In this document: piece after piece, positions 42,147-51,397 of the stretch
Numbering within the stretch: position 1 is the first letter of the stretch
Layout of the letters: every line of letters starts with the position of its first letter
Assembly (NCBI GenBank): GCA_049366715.1
Contig: JBMNCQ010000040.1
Span: 6,394-70,393 of the forward strand
DNA: 64,000 nt
Source of the DNA: JBMNCQ01 sp049366715
Lineage (GTDB): Bacteria > Bacillota > Peptococcia > Peptococcales > BICA1-8
Direction of reading: 5' to 3'
Position numbers and translations under genes: made by a program
Notes under the pieces: generated by a model
The model's database searches: none
Seen by the model: only the letters and a program-made list of their open reading frames with translations
Told to the model about the DNA's origin: nothing

Positions 42147-43487
42147 ATGAATAATCCAGAGAAAGGTTACTATATCCAAACCTTTGGCTGCCAAATGAAT
42201 GAGCGGGATACGGAAATTTTAGCCGGTATGTTAAAGCAGCTGGGTTACCAAAAGGCCGGAACTCTAAAGAACGCGGATATCATTCTCTTTAATACTTGTT
42301 GTGTGAGGGAAAAAGCTGAAAATAAAGTACTTAGCCAGTTAGGAGAATTAAAAGATCTGAAGTCTCATAATCCGGACTTGATTATCGGGGTATGCGGGTG
42401 CATGGTCCAGCAAGAGGGTATGCCGGAACTAATCAGGAAATCAGCTCCCCATGTTGATCTTTTATTCGGAACACATAATATTCATGAACTGCCGGATCTC
42501 ATTGAAAATATTCTGGCATCCCGTAACCCGCAAATTTCTGTCTGGGACTCGGAAGGTAAAGTTAGGGAACAGTTGCCGTCGGAAAGAGAGTTTCCTTTTA
42601 AAGCCTTAGTAAATATTACTTACGGTTGTAATAATTTTTGTACATATTGTATTGTTCCTTATGTGCGCGGAAGAGAACGCAGCAGATACCCCCGGCATAT
42701 AATTCAGGAAATAAAAGATTTGGCTGCCGACGGAGTAATTGAGGTAATGTTGTTAGGACAAAATGTTAACTCATATGGGAAGGATTTAAACGAGATAACC
42801 ATAGATTTTGCCGATTTATTAGCCCAGATCGATGAGATTGAGGGTATCGAAAGAATAAGGTATATGACCTCCCATCCCAGGGATTTCAGTGAGAAATTGA
42901 TTAAAGTGATCTCTGCAAGTAAAAAAGTATGTCAGCACTTTCATCTCCCGGTTCAGTCAGGAAGCAACAAAATACTGGATAAAATGAATAGAGGCTACAG
43001 CCGGGAACAGTATATAGATTTAATTGCTAAAATCCGTGAATATCATTCCGCTGCCGTAATCACCACTGATTTTATTGTCGGTTTTCCCGGAGAGACCGAG
43101 GCAGATTTTCAGGATACTTTGGATCTTGTGGGAAAGATAAAGTTTGACGGTGCATTCACCTTTATCTATTCAACCAGAACCGGAACACCTGCAGCTAAGT
43201 TTAAAAATCAAATACCCTTAGAAATTAAAAAGGCCAGAATTCAGGAGTTAAACAGTAAAATAAATGACGCCGGCAAAGAAATTAATATGGGGTATCTTAA
43301 TAAAGTTATGGATGTTTTAGTGGAGGGGCCGAGTAAAACCAATAGTCGGATGCTGTCGGGTAAAACGGAAGGTAATAAAACCGTTATTTTTCAGGGAGAT
43401 CCTATGCAGATCGGTAAAATAGTTCCTGTTTTAATTACCGAGCCACAGACTTGGATTTTAAAAGGAATCATGAAGGAAAATGAATGA
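42147..43487 (+). CDS. miaB: tRNA-2-methylthio-N6-dimethylallyladenosine synthase MiaB
   Basis: 446-residue radical-SAM methylthiotransferase acting on i6A37 of tRNA. N-terminal UPF0004 domain: YYIQTFGCQMNERDTE, FNTCCVREKAENK and GVCGCMVQQ supply three Cys. Radical-SAM Cys are C161, C165 and C168 in GCNNFCTYC. A TRAM domain ends the protein. The frame opens at 42060, but GGAAGGA at 42128-42134 supports ATG 42147 (or 42135). Its substrate is made by MiaA, encoded 10 kb downstream. Confidence 0.95.
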   Translation: MNNPEKGYYIQTFGCQMNERDTEILAGMLKQLGYQKAGTLKNADIILFNTCCVREKAENKVLSQLGELKDLKSHNPDLIIGVCGCMVQQEGMPELIRKSAPHVDLLFGTHNIHELPDLIENILASRNPQISVWDSEGKVREQLPSEREFPFKALVNITYGCNNFCTYCIVPYVRGRERSRYPRHIIQEIKDLAADGVIEVMLLGQNVNSYGKDLNEITIDFADLLAQIDEIEGIERIRYMTSHPRDFSEKLIKVISASKKVCQHFHLPVQSGSNKILDKMNRGYSREQYIDLIAKIREYHSAAVITTDFIVGFPGETEADFQDTLDLVGKIKFDGAFTFIYSTRTGTPAAKFKNQIPLEIKKARIQELNSKINDAGKEINMGYLNKVMDVLVEGPSKTNSRMLSGKTEGNKTVIFQGDPMQIGKIVPVLITEPQTWILKGIMKENE

Positions 43488-43520
43488 ATTTTAGCGAAGT
43501 AATAAAACGGAGGTGTTTGA

Positions 43521-43898
43521 ATGGAAATTTATAACAAGGCTCAGGAGTTAGCAGCTGCTATTTCCCAATCAAAAGAATTAAAAGAAATGCGCGACACAGA
43601 AGCAGCGATGATGTGTGACCCTCAAGCCAAAAAACTAGTGGAAGAGTACCAGGAATTGCAGATGGAAACAATGAAAAATGGTGTTTCTTTCGAAGAATTG
43701 CCGGAAGAGAAACAAAAAAAATTAGAAGAACTTGAACAGAGAATGTCTAATAATCAGCAAATCGTTTCTTATATGCAAGCACAGGAAGCAATGGAACAGA
43801 TACTCCGTTCTGTCAATTTAATTATCAGCAGTGCACTCAATGAAAATGATGGAGGCTGCCCTAGCTCAGGCTGTTCGTCCTGTACATCTTGCAGTTAA
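43521..43898 (+). CDS. YlbF/YmcA family protein with Cys-rich tail
   Basis: 125 residues, mostly helical: AQELAAAISQSKELKEMRD, then a charged helix and MQAQEAMEQILRSVN, matching the YlbF/YmcA fold. The tail has C113, C118, C121 and C124 (CPSSGCSSCTSC). In B. subtilis YlbF, YmcA and YaaT form a complex that carries Fe-S clusters and directs RNase Y. The position after miaB is that of ymcA, so this protein may serve the RNase Y encoded at 15789; that is inference. Confidence 0.87.
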   Translation: MEIYNKAQELAAAISQSKELKEMRDTEAAMMCDPQAKKLVEEYQELQMETMKNGVSFEELPEEKQKKLEELEQRMSNNQQIVSYMQAQEAMEQILRSVNLIISSALNENDGGCPSSGCSSCTSCS

Positions 43899-43899
43899 C

Positions 43900-43924
43900 T
43901 AAGGAGACTTGATAAGTCTCCTTA
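43900..43924. other. Perfect hairpin between ymcA-like gene and mutS
   Basis: TAAGGAGACTT (43900-43910) pairs perfectly with AAGTCTCCTTA (43914-43924) around GAT. It is followed by AAAATAT rather than a T-run, so it is a weak terminator at best. It may protect or process the mRNA ahead of mutS. Confidence 0.6.
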
Positions 43925-43956
43925 AAATATATTAGAGGACAAGTTGGAGGAGAAGT

Positions 43957-46542
43957 ATGTTAGGCGATACCCCGATGATGATTCAATATCAAAATATAAA
44001 AGATCAATATCAAGATTGTATTCTCTTTTATCGTTTAGGCGATTTTTATGAAATGTTTGGTGCTGATGCAGAAAAAGCTGCTAAATTACTGGAAATAGCC
44101 CTTACATCCCGGGAAGCGGGTAAAGGAAAGAGGATACCAATGTGTGGAGTTCCTTTCCACTCGGCCGATAATTATATTGCTAAGTTAATTAATAAAGGAT
44201 ATAAAGTTGCCATTTGTGAACAGGTTGAAAATCCTAAAGAGGCCAAGGGCATTGTAAAAAGGGATGTCATCAGAATCGTAACACCGGGTACTGTATTGGA
44301 AAACACGATCTTACGTGATGCCACCAATAATTTCTTAATTGCTTTAACCCACAGTGATGAGACCTTCGGTTTAGCTGCTGTTGATGCTTCAACCGGGGAT
44401 TTTTATGCTACGGAAGTTAAAGAAGTTCAGACTCTCCTCAATGAAATTCTGCGTTATAATCCTGTAGAATGCATAATTCCTCAGGATGACCAGGAAATCC
44501 AAGCCATACTGTCCGGCATCGAAGGATTGGTTATTTTTCCGTATTTAGACTATGCTTTTAAAAAAGAATATTGTGAGAAATTATTGCTGGACCACTTTCA
44601 GATCAATTCTCTCAAGAGTTTTGGGTGTGATGAATTTCCCACGGCCCTGCGGGCTGCAGGGGCAGTTATTGATTATATTGTTACAAATCAAAAAACCAAG
44701 CCGATTAATATCACGAATTTAAATATTTATCACTTAACGGATAAGATGTTTTTAGATTTTGCTACGAAAAGGAATTTAGAATTAATCCAGTCCATACAAG
44801 CAGCAGAAAGAAAAGATTCTCTGCTGGGTGTGATTGATCATACAGTAACTGCTTTTGGGGGAAGGATGCTGAAAAACTGGATTGAACAACCGTTAGTTGA
44901 TAAAAACAAGATTCAAAAGAGATTGGATGGAACGGGAGAATTAGTAAATGATCATACCCAGCGTAAAAAACTCCGCAAGCTTCTCAACCCCATGTATGAT
45001 CTGGAAAGAATCACGGCCAGGGTTTCTTTCGGAAGTGCTAATCCCCGTGACCTGCTTTCTTTAAAAAGCTCCATCGGGCTATTGCCGGAAATTATCGGGG
45101 TCTTAGCTAAGGCAGAATGTGCATCCCTTGCTCAGATTAATCGTGAATTGGATAACCTGGAGGATATTTATTTATTGACAAATGAATCCATCATGGAAGA
45201 GCCTGCTACTTCTTTGCGGGAAGGAAATATCATCCGGGACGGGTTTAATTCAGAAGTGGACAGGCTGAGAATGATTACGCAAAATGCGAAGCAGTGGATC
45301 GTAAATTTAGAGCAAGAGGAAAAGGATAAGACGGGGATAAGGTCTTTAAAAATTGGTTTTAATAAAGTATTTGGTTATTTTATCGAAATTACGAAAAGTA
45401 ATTTACACCTTGTTCCGGAAAGCTATACGAGAAAACAGACTCTGGCCAATGCGGAACGTTATATAACTCCTGAATTAAAAGAATTGGAGGCTCAGGTCCT
45501 GGGGGCTGATGAAAGGTTAAAGGAATTAGAATATCAAATCTTTTGTGAAACCAGGGAAAATATCAAGAAACATATTCCCCGGATTCTCAAAACTTCCAAA
45601 CTTTTAGCGGAGTTGGATTGCTTATGTTCCTTAGCGGAAATTGCGGTTTTAGCTAATTTTGTTAAACCGGAGATCGATGACAGCGGGATTTTCAGCATAA
45701 GGAAATGCCGTCATCCAGTTGTTGAAAAAAAACTGGCCGGAAATTGGTTTATCCCCAATGATCTATATTTGGATAATGACCAGCAGAGGTTTTTGATTAT
45801 TACCGGACCAAATATGGCCGGGAAAAGCACATACTGCAGAAGTATTGCTTTAATCAGCATCCTGATGCAGATCGGCAGCTTTGTTCCTGCTGAAAAAGCG
45901 GTTCTGCCCATTGTCGACAGGGTATTTGCCCGGATAGGGGCCAGTGACGATTTGAGCACAGGGCAGAGTACGTTTATGGTTGAAATGAATGAAGTGGCCA
46001 ACATTGTCAATAATGCTTCAGAGCGGAGTCTAATTATCCTTGACGAAGTTGGCAGAGGAACCAGTACTTATGACGGCCTTTCCATTGCCTGGTCCTTGAC
46101 GGAGTTTATCAATAGTAAGCTGAAAGCCAAAACTCTTTTTGCCACGCACTATCATGAATTAACTGAACTGGAAAAGCAAGAGTCGGGCATTAAAAATTTT
46201 AGCATTGCCGTGAAAGAGGATAATGACCATATTGTATTTCTCCATAAAATAATTCCCGGCGGAGCTGACAGAAGTTATGGAATTCAAGTTGCCAAGTTGG
46301 CCGGTCTACCTGAAGAGATCATCATACGAGCGAAAAATATCCTGCATGATTTGGAAAATAATAATTCAGGTAATCATAATCCGGAGGTGTCAAATGATCA
46401 AAATAATATTGAGAATACAAAAAAGAGTTGCAGTCCGGAAATAATTAAACGCTTAACAGGTCTTGATCTTTTAAACATAACGCCATTACAGGCGATAAAC
46501 CTTATCTATGAATTGCAAAGTTTAGCTAAGAAAGAGGTCTAG
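43957..46542 (+). CDS. mutS: DNA mismatch repair protein MutS
   Basis: 861-residue mismatch recognition ATPase. Mismatch-binding FYRLGDFYEMFG near residue 30 (Phe and Glu wedge), connector and lever domains, Walker A GPNMAGKST (617-625), DDLSTGQSTFMVEMNE, Walker B LIILDEVGRGTSTYDG and ATHYHELTELE. Full length, including a short acidic Asn-rich linker and the C-terminal helices (LDLLNITPLQAINLIYELQ). Start ATG after GGAGGAG. Two bases separate it from the next gene. Confidence 0.97.
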   Translation: MLGDTPMMIQYQNIKDQYQDCILFYRLGDFYEMFGADAEKAAKLLEIALTSREAGKGKRIPMCGVPFHSADNYIAKLINKGYKVAICEQVENPKEAKGIVKRDVIRIVTPGTVLENTILRDATNNFLIALTHSDETFGLAAVDASTGDFYATEVKEVQTLLNEILRYNPVECIIPQDDQEIQAILSGIEGLVIFPYLDYAFKKEYCEKLLLDHFQINSLKSFGCDEFPTALRAAGAVIDYIVTNQKTKPINITNLNIYHLTDKMFLDFATKRNLELIQSIQAAERKDSLLGVIDHTVTAFGGRMLKNWIEQPLVDKNKIQKRLDGTGELVNDHTQRKKLRKLLNPMYDLERITARVSFGSANPRDLLSLKSSIGLLPEIIGVLAKAECASLAQINRELDNLEDIYLLTNESIMEEPATSLREGNIIRDGFNSEVDRLRMITQNAKQWIVNLEQEEKDKTGIRSLKIGFNKVFGYFIEITKSNLHLVPESYTRKQTLANAERYITPELKELEAQVLGADERLKELEYQIFCETRENIKKHIPRILKTSKLLAELDCLCSLAEIAVLANFVKPEIDDSGIFSIRKCRHPVVEKKLAGNWFIPNDLYLDNDQQRFLIITGPNMAGKSTYCRSIALISILMQIGSFVPAEKAVLPIVDRVFARIGASDDLSTGQSTFMVEMNEVANIVNNASERSLIILDEVGRGTSTYDGLSIAWSLTEFINSKLKAKTLFATHYHELTELEKQESGIKNFSIAVKEDNDHIVFLHKIIPGGADRSYGIQVAKLAGLPEEIIIRAKNILHDLENNNSGNHNPEVSNDQNNIENTKKSCSPEIIKRLTGLDLLNITPLQAINLIYELQSLAKKEV

Positions 46543-46544
46543 TT

Positions 46545-48224
46545 ATGTTGGATATTGGCATAGATGTCGGAGGAACCTTTACTGACGGCGTGCTGGTGGA
46601 TGGTACTAAAGTGTTAAAAAGCTGTAAAGTACCTACCTTGAATAATAACCTGCTGGCAAGTATAGGAGACACGCTGGATAAATTAGTCCATTGTGAGAAT
46701 AGGGGGGGGATTGCAAGAGTCGTTGTCAGTACTACTCTGATGACAAATCTTATTTTAGAAGAAAAATATGAAAAGACAGGTTTGCTTTTACTGCCTGGTC
46801 CCGGCATAAGCTGCCAAGAATATCATTTTCCTTTCCCGTTTGAAACAGTAAGAGGAGCGGTGGATTTTCAAGGCAGGATTGTTGAGGAAACAGATCCTTG
46901 CGAAATAGTTAGCGGGGTCACAAAACTCTTGACCCAGGATATTAAAAATTTAGGTATTATCTGTAAGTTTTCCCCCAGAAATCCTGCTTTAGAACTGCAG
47001 GTACAAGAAATAGTAAAAAAACATTTTTCAGACTTAAAAATTGCCTTGGGCCATGAAGTGACCGGAAATTTAAATTTTGTAAGAAGAGCCATGAGTACAG
47101 GATTATTTTTGGCTACCGGTAAGTTATTCCGGCAATTTATCTTTTCTTTAGAGGAACTGATTCGCGAGAAATCTTTGCAGTGCCCCTTATATATCTTAAA
47201 AGCAGATGGCGGAATCATTCCTATTGCTCATGCTGATAAATTTTCTGTGGATACGATCTTCTCAGGACCTGCGGCCAGCGCTCTCGGAGCCAAGGCTCTA
47301 TTCGGGTTGAATTCATCGGCTGTTGTCCTCGATATGGGAGGTACGACAACAGATCTTAGCCTGATCTTAGACGACCGGCCTCTCTATGCGTCTAAGGGAG
47401 TAAAAATAGCTGATAATTATACCCATATCCGCTCTTTAGCTGTTCATTCCATTCCTTTAGGAGGCGATACCAGCATCAGGATAAATGAGTCCCGGCAACC
47501 GGTAATTTCTTTTCGCAGGGATGGCCTGCCTGTTTGCTTAGGCGGGGAGGTACCGACAATTACAGATTGTATGCGGGTCTTAGAATTAACTGACCTTGGT
47601 GATAAAGAACCGGCTCTTCATGCTTTGCAGGAATATGGAGAGAAAATCAATAAGAATACGGATTGTTTAGCAGGGGAAGTTTTGGATCAAGTGTTAAGCA
47701 TTATCAGCGCAACGATAGAAAAAATACTGCATGACTGGCAGGAGGAACCCGCTTATCGAATATGGCAGTTAATGAATAAAAAAGAACTTAAACCCGGAAC
47801 ACTGATCTGTTTAGGAGGTCCTGCAGCTGTAATCGGTAATTTGTTTAAGCAGAAGACCGGTTTTAAAATCCGCTCGAATTCATTATGTACGGTAGCAAAT
47901 GCAATTGGTACTGCTTTAGCCTTGCCTACCTTTGCAGAACTGGTCCGTTTTAATACCCATAAAGGCGAGATTTCATCCAGCTGGGGTTTTTTCCGCCAGG
48001 AAGCTAAAATTAAAGGAAATAAACAATCTCAAGAGGTGATTCGCCAAGAGGCAGTAAGTATCTTCCAAAAATACCTGCGGGATCATGACATGATCTCTGA
48101 ACCAGAGGTAATTAGCCATGAAGTATTTAATATGGTGCGGAATTGGGATACCACCGGCCAAATACATGAGGTATTATTGTCAATTCCCTCCGGGATAAAA
48201 AGTTTCGTTGAGCATAAGGAGTGA
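46545..48224 (+). CDS. Hydantoinase/oxoprolinase (HyuA-like) family protein
   Basis: 559 residues of the ASKHA-fold hydantoinase/oxoprolinase family. N-terminal DIGIDVGGTFTDGVLVDG, STTLMTNLILEEKYEKTGLL, middle SGPAASALGAKALFG and VVLDMGGTTTDLSLI (phosphate loops), and LICLGGPAAVIG. It is shorter than HyuA (about 680), with a reduced C-terminus, and no HyuB partner is adjacent. The substrate is unknown. It is inserted between mutS and mutL, where B. subtilis has none. Confidence 0.87.
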   Translation: MLDIGIDVGGTFTDGVLVDGTKVLKSCKVPTLNNNLLASIGDTLDKLVHCENRGGIARVVVSTTLMTNLILEEKYEKTGLLLLPGPGISCQEYHFPFPFETVRGAVDFQGRIVEETDPCEIVSGVTKLLTQDIKNLGIICKFSPRNPALELQVQEIVKKHFSDLKIALGHEVTGNLNFVRRAMSTGLFLATGKLFRQFIFSLEELIREKSLQCPLYILKADGGIIPIAHADKFSVDTIFSGPAASALGAKALFGLNSSAVVLDMGGTTTDLSLILDDRPLYASKGVKIADNYTHIRSLAVHSIPLGGDTSIRINESRQPVISFRRDGLPVCLGGEVPTITDCMRVLELTDLGDKEPALHALQEYGEKINKNTDCLAGEVLDQVLSIISATIEKILHDWQEEPAYRIWQLMNKKELKPGTLICLGGPAAVIGNLFKQKTGFKIRSNSLCTVANAIGTALALPTFAELVRFNTHKGEISSSWGFFRQEAKIKGNKQSQEVIRQEAVSIFQKYLRDHDMISEPEVISHEVFNMVRNWDTTGQIHEVLLSIPSGIKSFVEHKE

Positions 48225-48228
48225 GAAT

Positions 48229-49566
48229 ATGAACTCTAAAACAGGGCTTGTCTTTTTCCCTGCTTTTGATTGGGCAATTTCCCCTACCCATCCTGAAAGA
48301 GAAGAAAGATTACTTTATACCAGGGACCAAATTATCGAAGAGGGAATACTTGATTTCCCTGATATTCTGGAATATAAAGCTAAGCTGGCTGCGAAAAGTG
48401 ATATTCAAAGGGTTCATTTTTGTTTACCATCCTATGAAAATATTATCAGTGAAGCCCATTTAATTGCCGCCGGTTCAGCTATGGCTCTCGGTGATGCCTG
48501 GCACAACAAAGAGATTAAAAATGGTTTTGCTTTAGTCCGCCCGCCGGGGCATCATGCCATGCACATTACTTATGGAAACAGGGGTTTTTGTAATATAAAT
48601 AATGAAGCAATCTTAATTGAATATCTGCGGAAAAAATACGGCTACCGGAAAATAGCTGTTATTGATACCGACGTTCATCATGGTGACGGAACCCAGGATA
48701 TATTTTATCATGATCCCGATGTGTTGTTTATCTCCCTGCATCAAGACGGCCGAACTCTTTTTCCCGGTACGGGTTTTACTGATGAACTGGGAGGACCTAA
48801 TGCTTATGGAATGACCATAAATCTTCCTTTATTACCGGGCTCGGGAGATCAAAGTATTTTGCTGATTATGAAGGAATTAATTCTTCCTATTCTGCGGGAT
48901 TTCTCGCCGGAGATCATTATTAATTCAGCCGGACAGGATAATCATTTTACCGACCCGCTGGCTAATATGAATGTGACGGCTCAGGGTTATGCGCAATTAA
49001 CTGATCTTTTACAGCCGGATATCTTAGTTTTGGAAGGGGGATATGCTGTGGAAACGGCTTTACCCTATGTTAATCTGGCGATTATCCTGGCCTTGGCAGA
49101 AAAAGATTTCACTCATGTCATCGAACCGCGGAAATATTTAAGAAGAGGCGAAGAGAGCAGTCAAGTACTCGAATATACGAAGGCCTTAATTGAAAACACG
49201 GGAAATATTTGGACAAAGCGCTACGATGTGGACAGGGAAAAGATTTTTGACCAGGGGCCTTACTCTATCCGTCATAAACAAATTTTTTACGATACGGATT
49301 TTTTTACGGAAGAACAACAAGAAACAGTTAAGAAATGTGATTCATGCGGCGGATATCTAAAAAATATTACCTATCTTAAAGCCGGGAGAAATAAGGTTAA
49401 ATCATTGTGTATCTCAGTTCCGCTATATTCCTGCCTTCATTGCCAGAATGAAGGCGAAGCTCTATTTTACAGCCAATTAAATAATCCTGATTTTACACGG
49501 GTTTTTCTTCAGCATAAACCCCGGAATTTATATTTAGGCAAGGATGATTTAAATGGGAAAAATTAA
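48229..49566 (+). CDS. Histone-deacetylase-superfamily protein with C-terminal zinc ribbon
   Basis: 445 residues. The arginase/deacetylase core (about 1-310) keeps catalytic motifs VRPPGHHAMH, VIDTDVHHGDGTQDIF (zinc Asp and His), SAGQDNHFTDPL (zinc Asp) and LEGGYAVE (Tyr). The last ~80 residues carry C370-x2-C373 and C402-x2-C405, a likely zinc ribbon. Family members deacetylate protein lysines, polyamines or acetoin-pathway enzymes (AcuC). AAGGAG lies 7 nt before ATG 48229. It overlaps mutL by 14 nt. Confidence 0.88.
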   Translation: MNSKTGLVFFPAFDWAISPTHPEREERLLYTRDQIIEEGILDFPDILEYKAKLAAKSDIQRVHFCLPSYENIISEAHLIAAGSAMALGDAWHNKEIKNGFALVRPPGHHAMHITYGNRGFCNINNEAILIEYLRKKYGYRKIAVIDTDVHHGDGTQDIFYHDPDVLFISLHQDGRTLFPGTGFTDELGGPNAYGMTINLPLLPGSGDQSILLIMKELILPILRDFSPEIIINSAGQDNHFTDPLANMNVTAQGYAQLTDLLQPDILVLEGGYAVETALPYVNLAIILALAEKDFTHVIEPRKYLRRGEESSQVLEYTKALIENTGNIWTKRYDVDREKIFDQGPYSIRHKQIFYDTDFFTEEQQETVKKCDSCGGYLKNITYLKAGRNKVKSLCISVPLYSCLHCQNEGEALFYSQLNNPDFTRVFLQHKPRNLYLGKDDLNGKN

Positions 49567-51397
49567 AGTATTGGATATCTATACAGCGAATAAAATTGCC
49601 GCAGGTGAAATAATTGAGCGGCCGGTTTCAGTTGTCAAAGAACTCCTGGAAAATTCCCTTGATGCCGATGCTGATTATGTAGAAATTGAAATTAAAGACG
49701 GCGGTTTGAATCTGATCAGGGTGAGTGATAATGGTCACGGTATGGATGAAGAGGATGGGGAAATTGCCTTTGAACGTCATGCAACCAGTAAAATACACTC
49801 CTTAAACGATTTGCATTCTCTCGTTACTTTTGGTTTTCGCGGAGAAGCACTGCCCAGTATTGCTGCGGTATCTCAATTGGTTATGAATACCTATGACGGG
49901 GTTTCTGAAACTGGAATTCGTTTGAAATTAGTCGGGGGCAAAATACAAAGCAAAGAACCCCTAGGCATTACCCAGGGGACATCCGTTGAAGTCTGGAATT
50001 TATTTTTTAATACACCTGCCAGGAGGAAATTCATAAAAAATCACAGCTATGAAAGCGGCCTTATTACCGAATTAGTAACGAAATACTCTCTTGGACATCC
50101 TGGCATTAGGTTTAAATTAATCAAGGATGGGGAAATAATCTATGATACTGCCGGAAACGAGTCGGTTATAAGCAGGCTGAGTAATATTTATGGTGAAGAG
50201 TTGGGTAGCAATTTTATCCATATTGAGAAACAGGAGCTTATGCCTAAGATATTTGTGGAGGGCTGGCTGGCCCGGCCAAAGTACACCAGAAATACCAAGA
50301 GCCAGCAAACATTTTTTATTAACGGAAGGTTAGTAAAGAGCAGTGAGTTAAACCAGGTCCTGGAGCAATCTTACTATACTTTATTGTCTAAAGGCAGGTT
50401 TGCCATCGGTTTGATCAACCTTAAAATTCCGGGTATTGAACTGGATGTAAATATTCATCCTGCGAAGCTGCAGGTTAAGATTAATAATTATGAAAAGATT
50501 ATAAATTTATTAACGGATATATTTAAAACCGGCTTATGGAATACTGATGTTATTGACAAAAAGAAAGGTACGATCACTTATGCGGATATAAAGCCTCAAG
50601 ATGAATTGACAGCAAGGGTTAATGAAATCAAAAATGAACCTGTATATTTTCAGGACAGCTTTTCTTTAAGGGAGGAAATCCCTCAAAAAATTCCTCAAAA
50701 CAGTTCGGAAATTATTTCTTTCCAAACAAATAATAAGGAAGAGCATAAAGAAATCCCCAGTCCGGTGATCATAAAAGAAAAACAAGCTGAGTGCGTAAAA
50801 GCAAATAGTTTTAATTTTTATCCCCTGGGTCAGTTAAACAATAGTTTTATCTTAGCCCAGGATAAGCGGGGACTTTACATAATTGATCAGCATACCTGTC
50901 ATGAACGGATTTTATATGAAAAATTTATGGCTCAGGAAGAAAGCAAAGAAGTTGTCAGTGAAAGTCTGCTGGTTCCTGTTTCCCTTGTTTTATCCGGGTC
51001 TCAAGAAGGCGTTCTCCTCAAAAACATCTTGGTTTTGAACAGCTTGGGGTTTATTATTGAAAGCTTTGGTCCCAGAACTTATATCTTGAGGAATAAGCCT
51101 GTAGGATTAAATATTGATAATATTGAGGAGTTTTTCTTAGATTTGCTGGAGGACCTCGGTAATAACACAAATGTTTCAGCTGCGAAAATAAAGGAAACGA
51201 TTATTATCATGTCTTCTTGTAAAGGGGCTGTTAAGGCCAAGCAAAAATTATCCTTGGAGGAAATGAATTATTTAATTGCTGAATTAAATAAAGTAAAAAA
51301 TCCCCACTCCTGCCCTCATGGCAGACCAATCATTCATCATTTATCGATGGAAGAGTTATACAGGATATTCAAAAGAGGTGAATACCGGGGTGATTGA
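49553..51397 (+). CDS. mutL: DNA mismatch repair protein MutL
   Basis: 614-residue GHKL ATPase and endonuclease. N-terminal IAAGEIIERPVSVVKELLEN, VSDNGHGM and FGFRGEALPSIAAVS; a variable Gln/Glu linker at about 345-420; then the C-terminal endonuclease motif D445-Q-H-T-C-H-E451-x4-E456 and CPHGRP near the end. So it belongs to the methyl-independent nicking MutL type. It starts inside the deacetylase gene and ends 8 nt into the methyltransferase gene. Confidence 0.97.
   Translation: MGKIKVLDIYTANKIAAGEIIERPVSVVKELLENSLDADADYVEIEIKDGGLNLIRVSDNGHGMDEEDGEIAFERHATSKIHSLNDLHSLVTFGFRGEALPSIAAVSQLVMNTYDGVSETGIRLKLVGGKIQSKEPLGITQGTSVEVWNLFFNTPARRKFIKNHSYESGLITELVTKYSLGHPGIRFKLIKDGEIIYDTAGNESVISRLSNIYGEELGSNFIHIEKQELMPKIFVEGWLARPKYTRNTKSQQTFFINGRLVKSSELNQVLEQSYYTLLSKGRFAIGLINLKIPGIELDVNIHPAKLQVKINNYEKIINLLTDIFKTGLWNTDVIDKKKGTITYADIKPQDELTARVNEIKNEPVYFQDSFSLREEIPQKIPQNSSEIISFQTNNKEEHKEIPSPVIIKEKQAECVKANSFNFYPLGQLNNSFILAQDKRGLYIIDQHTCHERILYEKFMAQEESKEVVSESLLVPVSLVLSGSQEGVLLKNILVLNSLGFIIESFGPRTYILRNKPVGLNIDNIEEFFLDLLEDLGNNTNVSAAKIKETIIIMSSCKGAVKAKQKLSLEEMNYLIAELNKVKNPHSCPHGRPIIHHLSMEELYRIFKRGEYRGD

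Noticed and set aside
43900..43924. Intrinsic terminator before mutS
   Set aside because: The hairpin is perfect but is followed by AAAATAT, not a T-run; recorded only as a hairpin.
51318..51389. N-terminal extension of the methyltransferase into mutL
   Set aside because: It has no ribosome site and would overlap the conserved MutL C-terminus by 80 nt.
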